From the NCBI GenBank assembly GCA_030612385.1, contig JAUWNZ010000079.1, positions 1-6,209 of the forward strand: DNA of 6,209 nt. The letters are read 5' to 3'. The translations under genes were made by a program, and so were the position numbers. The DNA is from Pseudomonadota bacterium (GTDB lineage: Bacteria; Desulfobacterota; Syntrophia; Syntrophales; JADFWA01). Numbering within the stretch: position 1 is the stretch's first letter; each line of letters starts with the position of its first letter. The notes under the pieces were generated by a model. The model was given only the letters and a program-made list of their open reading frames with translations. It was not told the DNA's origin and searched no databases. Shown piece by piece: positions 1 through 5,126 of this stretch.

Positions 1-114
1 ACGTTGACCAAGGTTAAATATTCTGGGAAGTACGGTCATATCCTCACAGAGTTGACCAAGGCACAGCGGGATATTCTCAAAGCCTTGGACATCCAACTCC
101 CTGGCATGGCATAG
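1..114 (+). CDS. IS transposase, C-terminal end only (IS1634-like, tentative)
   Basis: An open frame enters from the left edge and ends at TAG (112-114), giving 37 residues that finish in LTKAQRDILKALDIQLPGMA. A basic stretch followed by 'LT.AQR.IL.AL.I.LP' resembles the C-terminus of IS1634/IS4-superfamily DDE transposases; this is recognition from memory, and the catalytic core lies outside the window. Support from context is stronger. The frame stops about 25 bases before the point where the opposite-strand helicase gene loses its family-typical sequence, which is the arrangement expected of an IS inserted into that gene. The exact IS family is uncertain. Confidence 0.6.
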   Translation, partial: TLTKVKYSGKYGHILTELTKAQRDILKALDIQLPGMA

Positions 115-137
115 GTATAATTTTTTCGGGAAATTAG
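1..137 (+). mobile_element. Right end of an insertion sequence inserted in the helicase gene
   Basis: The element enters from the left edge and its likely boundary is near base 137. The minus-strand helicase reading stays family-like through the codon at 138-140 (AAC, Asn285) and then turns into unrelated sequence. The last bases of the element, about 115-137, read on the minus strand CCTAATTTCCCGAAAAAATT, a plausible terminal inverted repeat. The left end, its matching repeat and any target duplication are outside the window, so the boundary is accurate only to a few bases. Confidence 0.6.
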
Positions 138-992
138 GTTGTAAGCATCAAGTATCTTTTTTGCGGAGACGACTGCCTGTTTTTGATATTCAAGCTCCAT
201 AAAGCCTTCAGGCAGGTCCAGCTCGATCTCCTCATCCAGATTGATATCTTCCTTCATGTATTCGTAGAGCATTTTCAGGTAAAGATGATAGGGGATGATT
301 GTGTCGTTAAGCCAGGTCTTATTTCGGATGGTTTCGACATATTCCTGTGAAATATTTACGCCGTCTTTCCACAGGTTTTCAAATTGCTTCAGGGCGAATT
401 CAACATCGACCCTGTCTTTTAATTCGACGTTGAATTCCCTGTTCGCGATAAGGCCGCTTTCAGAAAAATTGCTGGAACCGGTGATTACTCTTCCAAAGTC
501 CAATTCTCCTTCTTTGAAACGGCTGACATAAACCTTGGCATGAATGTTTTCACTCGGATAGGCGCGCAGTTCCATCTTTTTTCCACTGCCGCCGTTTTTT
601 ATGTCTTGCTCTTTGTCGAAGCAATCGGCAGTCAGAAATTCCAGAAACTTTCTGATTCCAATTTCGGTTTCATAAGAATCTTCCGATTCATCCATTTCGG
701 ATGCCGTTTGTTCGCTGAACATGCGTTTTGTTCTGCTGTGTGATTCAAAATCGAATTCTCCCATGGATTGTGTTTCCTCGATAATTTCACAGGTCTTCTG
801 ATCGACATTGAGACCGACCAGGATTCTGATTTTGTCGATGGATTCAAATGATTCATGCAACTGAAAGAACCCGCTTGTGCGGAAATACCCGACCAGCACA
901 TCAAAGTATTGGACGTGATCTAATGTTTTCTTGAACCTGTCAATCAGCGCGTAGCCCGGTTCATTTGTGAAAAAGGTGGTGTCGGTGATCAT
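36..992 (-). CDS. PLD-like domain protein: N-terminal fragment of a PLD/SNF2-type helicase, truncated by an IS
   Basis: The frame encodes 318 residues. Residues 1-60 (FFTNEPGYALIDRFKKTL, then VGYFRTSGF and IRILVGLNV) and a half HKD phospholipase-D motif (H151-x-K153, followed by GSSNFSESGL at 172-181) match the PLD-like module at the N-terminus of large DEAD/DEAH, SNF2-like helicases often found in defence islands. Residues 263-285 (GFMELEYQKQAVVSAKKILDAYN) are the lead-in that normally precedes the Walker A motif. Here the reading then switches to 33 residues (286-318) encoded by antisense IS sequence, so Walker A and all other helicase motifs are missing. The ATG at 990-992 has an AGGA about nine bases upstream. 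It lies just 18 bases past the terminator of the preceding operon, so it is probably transcribed separately. The product, if made, would lack ATPase activity; the PLD module alone might still fold. Treat it as a probable pseudogene. Confidence 0.8.
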   Translation of the reverse strand: MITDTTFFTNEPGYALIDRFKKTLDHVQYFDVLVGYFRTSGFFQLHESFESIDKIRILVGLNVDQKTCEIIEETQSMGEFDFESHSRTKRMFSEQTASEMDESEDSYETEIGIRKFLEFLTADCFDKEQDIKNGGSGKKMELRAYPSENIHAKVYVSRFKEGELDFGRVITGSSNFSESGLIANREFNVELKDRVDVEFALKQFENLWKDGVNISQEYVETIRNKTWLNDTIIPYHLYLKMLYEYMKEDINLDEEIELDLPEGFMELEYQKQAVVSAKKILDAYNLISRKNYTYAMPGSWMSKALRISRCALVNSVRI

Positions 993-1010
993 CTAATTTT
1001 TCCTGTCATG

Positions 1011-1055
1011 AAAAAATAAAAAACCCCGCCTCTGTTTAAGAGATGCGGGGTTTTT
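1011..1055 (-). terminator. Intrinsic terminator closing the efflux operon
   Basis: The stem pairs 1019-1033 with 1041-1055: an A5/T5 base, then CCCCGC/GCGGGG, one C-T mismatch and TCT/AGA, with a 7-base loop (1034-1040). Read on the minus strand, the GC-rich hairpin is followed by TTTTTTATTTTTT, an excellent U-tract, placed 42 bases after the stop codon of the PII-like gene. The plus side also ends in five Ts, so it could work in both directions, although no plus-strand gene needs it. Confidence 0.9.
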
Positions 1056-1096
1056 GTGATTATCTGCCATCTTTAGGACCTTTCTCGGACGGCCTC

Positions 1097-1387
1097 CTAT
1101 ACCATTCTCGACACCGGAAACTCGAAGACAGCAAATCCCTTTCCGCCAAGTTTACTATGAAGGCTTTTCACCATATCTATAATATTATCTTCCACATCAT
1201 CTTCGATTACCACGGCAATCGCGTTATTATAACCCGGCCATACCGCGTCACCGAGCCTGGGGTCCGACCTTTTTCCCTTGCCGAGTACCCGCTCCCACTT
1301 GGTGTAACCGGCTACAGACTGGGTGGCTAACATCTTCATAACATCTTCGTCAAAATCGGCATCATAAATCATCAAAAGCATCTTCAT
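1097..1387 (-). CDS. PII-like, PG0541-type transporter-associated protein
   Basis: This is a 96-residue cytoplasmic protein with no signal peptide or membrane segment, beginning MKMLLMIYDADFDEDVMKML. The pattern is a short beta strand, a helix, a charged glycine-rich loop (about residues 36-54, GKGKRSDPRLGDAVWPGYNN), a second strand (NAIAVVIEDD, 55-64), a helix and a final strand (GFAVFEFPV). It fits the ferredoxin-like PII superfamily and the small PG0541 family known to sit beside RND pump genes; the family name is from memory. The ATG at 1385-1387 was chosen because GAGG lies about eight bases upstream. The open frame extends to a TTG at 1456, but those extra codons fall in a palindrome and a repeat, so that start is unlikely. 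It is the last gene of the operon, 72 bases after the pump stop and directly before the terminator. Ligand sensing or pump modulation is inference only. Confidence 0.75.
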   Translation of the reverse strand: MKMLLMIYDADFDEDVMKMLATQSVAGYTKWERVLGKGKRSDPRLGDAVWPGYNNAIAVVIEDDVEDNIIDMVKSLHSKLGGKGFAVFEFPVSRMV

Positions 1388-1408
1388 GGTCTGCCCTCTT
1401 TCACCTTT

Positions 1409-1449
1409 TTTGCCTCGTTCCCATGCGGAAGCAGTGGGAACGAGGCAAA
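1409..1449. repeat. REP-like palindrome between pump and PII-like genes
   Basis: A perfect 15-bp inverted repeat, TTTGCCTCGTTCCCA (1409-1423) and its complement (1435-1449), surrounds an 11-base loop. Neither strand has a U-tract after the stem, so it is not a classical terminator. The core CGTTCCCATGC (1416-1426) is shared, 10 of 11 bases, with the larger palindrome at 4747-4807. The 'GTTCCCA...TGGGAAC' core resembles REP-type palindromes dispersed in many proteobacterial genomes. In the operon mRNA it could act as a 3'-end stabiliser or processing site between the two genes. Confidence 0.75.
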
Positions 1450-1476
1450 TTTCCAATTTCTAATTTCCAATTTCAA
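1450..1476. repeat. 14-bp tandem repeat overlapping the pump stop codon
   Basis: The unit TTTCCAATTTCTAA occurs at 1450-1463 and again, slightly degenerate and one base shorter, at 1464-1476. The pump's stop codon (TAG, minus strand, 1460-1462) and its last four codons, EIGN, lie inside it. Confidence 0.7.
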
Positions 1477-4400
1477 CGTTCCGTGAACGCTTCTCTTCTC
1501 TCCTTTTTTCAAATATGTAATAGACTGTGGGAATCAGGATTAAAGTAACCAGGGTGGATATTGAAAGCCCTGAAATAATGGTTATCCCCAGGGCGTTCCA
1601 TATCTCTGCGCCGACGCTCCTCGAGAGGGCCATGGGAAGCATGGCAAAAATGGTGGTCAGAGTGGTCATGAGGATGGGCCTCAGCCTGTTTCTGCCGGCA
1701 TGGGTAACCGCCTCAAAAACCGGCTCCCCCCTCTTCTGAAGGAGATGGGTGTAGTCGAGGAGGACAATGGCATTCTTCACCACGATCCCCTCTAACATAA
1801 TAATCCCCATAAAGGTAAAAATATCGAGTGAAATCCCTCCAAAGTAAAAGGCATAGAAGACGCCGCTTGCTGCAAAGGGAACGGAAAACATGATGATGAG
1901 CGGATCTCTGAAATTCCCATAAAGAGACGCCAGCGTCATGTAGACGAGGATTATGCCCAGAAGAAGAAGCATGCCAAGGTCGCGAAACGCCTTTTGCTGC
2001 TCTTCTACATCTGCCCCAAAGCTGATGGAAATACCTTCGGGGATCCCCATTTTTTTTAGTTCGGCCTTGATATCAGCGGTCACATCACCAAGAGAACGTC
2101 CAAAGGTATCGGCTTCAACCTTGACGATCTTTTGCCGGTTCTTTCTCTGTATCTCAATGGGACCCTCCCCATCTACGATTCTTGCCACATTCTTCAGCCT
2201 TACCATCCTCCCGTCAGGGGTAAAGACAGGAATGAGAGGCAAGGTATCCAGCCTGTTCTTGTCTTCCTCCCGGAACCGGGTGAATATATCATAGTCGTCG
2301 CCTGCATCACGAAACTCCGTTGCCTCCATTCCATAAAAGTAGTTGCGGACAGTCCCTGCTATGGCGGCGACACTCAACCCGAGCGATGAGGCCTTGGCCC
2401 TGTCGATCTCCACCCACAGCTCCGGTCTGGTATCCTTCTGGCTGAGCACCACATCCATCGCACCCGGGATCGTCTTCACAACCTTCGCCAGTCTCTCGGC
2501 AAATACAATGTCGGCATCCAGATCCGCCCCAAGCACCTCCACTGAGACAGGCTTGCCTGCGCCCATCATCATCGATTTAACAGGGCTGGTGGAGGTAACC
2601 TGGAGCCGGCAAACACCCGGAATCTCCGCTATTCTTTCCCGCAATAGATTGGCAATCTCCTTTGCGCTTCGATCCCTTTTATCCCTGTCGACCAGCTTAA
2701 ACCCGATTTCGCCCACATTTGGTCCTTCATCGAAGCCAAGCGCCACGCCCATTCCTTCTTCACTCTCGCCGTCGAATGCATATGAGTTTCTGTATTCTTC
2801 AGGTTTTACAATTTCATCCATTATCTTCAGTATCCGTTCAATGGTTCGATTGGTCTCTTCTATGCGAGTTCCCTCCTGAAGTCGAAATTTGATATCCACA
2901 TCACCGGAATCCGGCTCAGGCACAAAGGCGGTCGATAAAAATGGAATCAGGGAAAGACTGCTTGCAAATACCGCCACAGCAAGGAGAATGACCGTCTTTC
3001 TGTGGCCCAACGACCAGCCAAGAAGCCTGTCGTATCCACCTTCCACCATCTCAAATCCTTTTTCACTCCCGACCTGCCACCCGGCCTTTGCTGTTTCATG
3101 GGCCGGCGTAACCCATTTGGAGGAGAGCATGGGCACCATGGAAAGGGCGGTAAAGAGGGATGCCAGAAGCGTTACCGAAATGACAACTGAGAGTTGTTTA
3201 AATATAATGCCGGTAAGACCGGTGACAAAGACCAGCGGGACAAAGACCGCCACTATGGTCAGAGTGGATGCCGTAACGGCCAGACCCATCTCACCGGCGC
3301 CGGAAATGGCGCTGGCCCTGACCCTTCCTCCACGCTCTATATGATGGACAATATTCTCCAGGACAACAATGCCGTTATCCACGACCATCCCGGATGCGAT
3401 AATCAGAGATATAAGCGAGATTGTGTTGATCGTATATCCAAAGATGTAAAGGAATATAAAGGAGATAATGAGCGAAAAAGGAATGGTTAGTGAGATGATA
3501 ACGGCGGTTCGAATACTCCTTAAAAACACAACCGTGACCAGGACAACAAAGAATATGCCCCATAAAAGGGTATTACGCAGATTCTTAATGGTCAGCAGGA
3601 TATATTCCGCCGTGTCAAAGGGGATTCCTATCTTAACATCGGAGGGGAGTCCCTTCTGTATCTCCGCCAGCCTTTTCTTCACCTTATGAACCACCGCAAC
3701 CGTGTTTTTCCCGGTCTGTTTTTGAAGCAAAAGCAGCACAGCCTTTTTCCCGTCTCCCCAGGCATTCAGGTCTTCAGGTTCATAAGCATCCTGCACATCC
3801 GCCACATCACGCAGATAGACAGGTCTTTCATCATAGTATCCTATAATGGTATCCCTGATCTCTCCAATCCCCTTATAGCGTGCGGGAACACGCACAAAGT
3901 AATCTCCGTATCCCGACTTGATGCTGCCTGCAGGGACATTCATGTTCTCCCTATCAAGGACATGATTAACCTGCTGCATGGATAGATTGAATCCCTCCAA
4001 CTTTTTCATATTGAAGTAGACATTTATGCGTCTTCTCAACCCGCCATAGTCCACAATTGCGCCCACACCGGGCACCCTCTTTAATTCGTCGGATATCTTC
4101 TTGTCCACAATATGATAAAGCCTCGGCCAGGTCAGCTCCCCCGATATGGTAATAGCCATAATCGGCATTGTGGCGCTGCTGAATTTGAAGAGCATGGGAG
4201 GATCAACATCGTCAGGAAGATCTCTTTTTGTCAGCTCAAGCTTGTCCCGTACATCATTTGTGGCGACATCCAGGTTGGTTCCCCAGTCAAACTTGCAGGA
4301 GATGACAGACAGGTTGTCTAAGGACTTGGAGGTAAGAGTGTCAAGGTTGTTCACTGAATTTACCTGGTTCTCGATGATCTCCGTCACCTCCGTCTCCACA

Positions 4401-4573
4401 TCCGAGGCGCTTGCCCCGGGCCAGGCGGTAAGGATAGAGACCACAGGCGGTTCAATCTCCGGCAGGAGATCAACATTCAATTTGGTAAGAGAGACTATCC
4501 CGAGGAGGATGAATGCGCAAAACAGCATCAGGGCGGCAACCGGCTGCTTTACGGAAAATTCAGGAATATTCAC
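1460..4573 (-). CDS. RND-family efflux pump, inner-membrane permease (HAE-type)
   Basis: This complete 1037-residue protein is of normal RND length. It is the proton-driven inner-membrane transporter of a tripartite exporter. Layout: TM1 (about 12-30), first periplasmic porter/docking loop (31-330), TM2-6 (335-485), cytoplasmic linker (486-525), TM7 (526-545), second periplasmic loop (546-865), TM8-12 (866-1020). Family signatures include GMVVDNGIVVLENI in TM4 (395-408), GIVVKNAIVLLDY in TM10 (929-941, Lys933) and GRNRLRPILMTTLTTIFAMLP (960-980). The proton-relay aspartate D399 is kept, but the second aspartate of AcrB-type pumps is N400. It is closer to HAE drug/hydrophobe pumps than to metal pumps (CusA type), judging from these motifs; the substrate is unknown. 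The start is GTG (4571-4573), supported by AGGAG ten bases upstream. It lies downstream of the adaptor gene and upstream of the PII-like gene, all on one strand. Confidence 0.93.
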   Translation of the reverse strand: MNIPEFSVKQPVAALMLFCAFILLGIVSLTKLNVDLLPEIEPPVVSILTAWPGASASDVETEVTEIIENQVNSVNNLDTLTSKSLDNLSVISCKFDWGTNLDVATNDVRDKLELTKRDLPDDVDPPMLFKFSSATMPIMAITISGELTWPRLYHIVDKKISDELKRVPGVGAIVDYGGLRRRINVYFNMKKLEGFNLSMQQVNHVLDRENMNVPAGSIKSGYGDYFVRVPARYKGIGEIRDTIIGYYDERPVYLRDVADVQDAYEPEDLNAWGDGKKAVLLLLQKQTGKNTVAVVHKVKKRLAEIQKGLPSDVKIGIPFDTAEYILLTIKNLRNTLLWGIFFVVLVTVVFLRSIRTAVIISLTIPFSLIISFIFLYIFGYTINTISLISLIIASGMVVDNGIVVLENIVHHIERGGRVRASAISGAGEMGLAVTASTLTIVAVFVPLVFVTGLTGIIFKQLSVVISVTLLASLFTALSMVPMLSSKWVTPAHETAKAGWQVGSEKGFEMVEGGYDRLLGWSLGHRKTVILLAVAVFASSLSLIPFLSTAFVPEPDSGDVDIKFRLQEGTRIEETNRTIERILKIMDEIVKPEEYRNSYAFDGESEEGMGVALGFDEGPNVGEIGFKLVDRDKRDRSAKEIANLLRERIAEIPGVCRLQVTSTSPVKSMMMGAGKPVSVEVLGADLDADIVFAERLAKVVKTIPGAMDVVLSQKDTRPELWVEIDRAKASSLGLSVAAIAGTVRNYFYGMEATEFRDAGDDYDIFTRFREEDKNRLDTLPLIPVFTPDGRMVRLKNVARIVDGEGPIEIQRKNRQKIVKVEADTFGRSLGDVTADIKAELKKMGIPEGISISFGADVEEQQKAFRDLGMLLLLGIILVYMTLASLYGNFRDPLIIMFSVPFAASGVFYAFYFGGISLDIFTFMGIIMLEGIVVKNAIVLLDYTHLLQKRGEPVFEAVTHAGRNRLRPILMTTLTTIFAMLPMALSRSVGAEIWNALGITIISGLSISTLVTLILIPTVYYIFEKRREEKRSRNVEIGN

Positions 4574-4590
4574 TTACGAATTTCTCCTGC
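4562..4590 (-). promoter_or_regulatory. Ribosome binding site deciding the GTG start of the pump gene
   Basis: Upstream of the minus-strand GTG is CAGGAGAAATTCGTAA, with AGGAG ten bases from the start codon. The encoded N-terminus (MNIPEFSVKQPVAALML) is exactly the usual RND start with TM1 beginning near residue 12, so this non-ATG codon is the true start. The pump therefore has its own translation initiation site, independent of the distant adaptor gene. Confidence 0.75.
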
Positions 4591-4662
4591 TGTCTGATTT
4601 TGTGACTACCCAGGTTCATTGTATCTATTCAGCCACCGATCTACGCGGATTATCACGTAGTC

Positions 4663-4693
4663 AGGCTGAAGCTATTTAGGCTGAAGGCTGAAG
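4663..4693. repeat. Direct repeats of AGGCTGAAG
   Basis: AGGCTGAAG occurs at 4663-4671, 4678-4686 and 4685-4693, the last two overlapping by two bases. Similar AGCTGA-type wording continues at about 4706-4722. It is low-complexity repeat material without coding character. Confidence 0.6.
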
Positions 4694-4746
4694 GGGCCGG
4701 AAGAGCTAAAAGCTGAGAGCTCAAAGACGGGTGGGTGACTTTTCTC

Positions 4747-4807
4747 GTTTCCATGCTCCAGAGTGGGGATGCATACCATGTGGGTTCCCACGCTGGAGCA
4801 TGAAAAC
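4747..4807. repeat. Large imperfect palindrome, REP/MITE-like
   Basis: The 21-base arms at 4747-4767 and 4787-4807 pair at 19 of 21 positions around a 19-base loop (4768-4786). The arm begins GTTTCCATGCTCCAG and returns as CTGGAGCATGAAAAC. It carries the same CGTT(C/T)CCATGC core as the palindrome at 1409-1449, so the two probably belong to one dispersed repeat family. No T-run follows either arm, so a terminator role is unlikely. Confidence 0.75.
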
Positions 4808-4846
4808 CAGGCGATCTCCGCTTTTCCTAACAGCCTACAGAGTTTC

Positions 4847-4872
4847 GGTGGATTCGCTCCGCTTAATCCACC
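4847..4872. repeat. GGTGGATT...AATCCACC hairpin repeat
   Basis: A perfect 8-bp stem (4847-4854 with 4865-4872) surrounds a 10-base loop, CGCTCCGCTT, and is followed by CTACG. The wording 'GGTGGAT...ATCCACCCTACG' resembles a palindromic intergenic repeat seen in many proteobacterial genomes; this is recollection, not a search. Confidence 0.6.
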
Positions 4873-4901
4873 CTACGAGCTTCTCAATAAATTAGGGGGA
4901 G

Positions 4902-4941
4902 GGGAGGTTTTAACCTCCCGATATGGGCGATTAGAGTCGCC
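4902..4941. repeat. Two adjacent short hairpins
   Basis: GGGAGGTT (4902-4909) pairs with AACCTCCC (4912-4919), leaving a nominal TT loop (in practice the innermost pairs would open). Six bases on, GGCGA (4926-4930) pairs with TCGCC (4937-4941). The two hairpins together look like one composite repeat unit. Confidence 0.55.
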
Positions 4942-4984
4942 TTACCCAGATTTACTGAGATGTTACTCGATTCTTTTCATTCAA

Positions 4985-5016
4985 CCGTTGAACCGTGAAC
5001 CGTTGAACCGTGAACC
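4985..5016. repeat. 15-bp tandem duplication with 8+7 substructure
   Basis: CCGTTGAACCGTGAA is present twice without a gap (4985-4999, 5000-5014), followed by CC. Each unit is itself two near-copies, CCGTTGAA and CCGTGAA. It looks like slippage-generated intergenic repeat material. Confidence 0.75.
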
Positions 5017-5056
5017 TGAGTAGTTACTCTTTTCGTAACTCAAAACTCGAAACCGC

Positions 5057-5081
5057 GCCTGAACGAGGTTTTCGTTCAGGC
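5057..5081. repeat. 10-bp perfect inverted repeat, possible weak hairpin downstream of adaptor
   Basis: GCCTGAACGA (5057-5066) pairs perfectly with TCGTTCAGGC (5072-5081) around GGTTT. On the minus strand it falls 42 bases after the adaptor stop codon. The following minus-strand sequence, GCGGTTTCGAGTTTTGAG, is only moderately T-rich, so it is at best a weak or attenuating terminator. Confidence 0.6.
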
Positions 5082-5098
5082 ACTATTTAAACCTGCGC

Positions 5099-5126
5099 TG
5101 CGTTCATCTGTGTGAATCTGCGGCTA
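5099..5126. repeat. Probable dispersed repeat ending at the adaptor stop codon
   Basis: TGCGTTCATCTGTGTGAATC followed by TGCGGCTA closely resembles an intergenic repeat ('...CGTTCATCTGTG.GAATCTGCGG...') that I recall from many unrelated bacterial genomes. The adaptor stop codon (5124-5126) sits at its edge. It is a single copy in this window, so repeat status rests on recollection. Confidence 0.4.

Larger units (their letters stand above)
4574..5123. other. Gene-free, repeat-packed spacer inside the efflux operon
   Basis: No plausible gene occurs in these 550 bases. Open frames here run through palindromes and have no family resemblance. Contents from left to right: a short AGGCTGAAG repeat cluster (4663-4693), a large palindrome (4747-4807), a GGTGGATT hairpin (4847-4872), two adjacent small hairpins (4902-4941), a 15-bp tandem duplication (4985-5016), a small AGTTAC/GTAACT inverted repeat (5022-5040), a 10-bp perfect hairpin (5057-5081), and a stretch at 5099-5126 that looks like a common dispersed repeat. 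I could not identify a convincing promoter for the pump gene in it. Confidence 0.8.

Noticed and set aside
1409..1449. Terminator after the pump gene
   Set aside because: Stem is strong but no U-tract follows on either strand, and the PII-like gene downstream has a proper terminator after it.
2343..2879. 178-residue plus-strand open frame, and others antisense to the pump
   Set aside because: They lie opposite a clear RND gene, are serine- and proline-rich in the manner of shadow frames, and match no family.
4600..4680. Promoter for the pump gene on the minus strand
   Set aside because: A TACAAT-like -10 is present near 4615-4622 but I found no acceptable -35 at the right distance.
4985..5016. 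CRISPR-like repeat
   Set aside because: The two 15-bp copies are directly adjacent with no spacers, and no cas gene is visible.
4763..5023. 86-residue plus-strand open frame in the spacer
   Set aside because: It runs through three palindromes and the tandem repeat and has no coding character or ribosome binding site.
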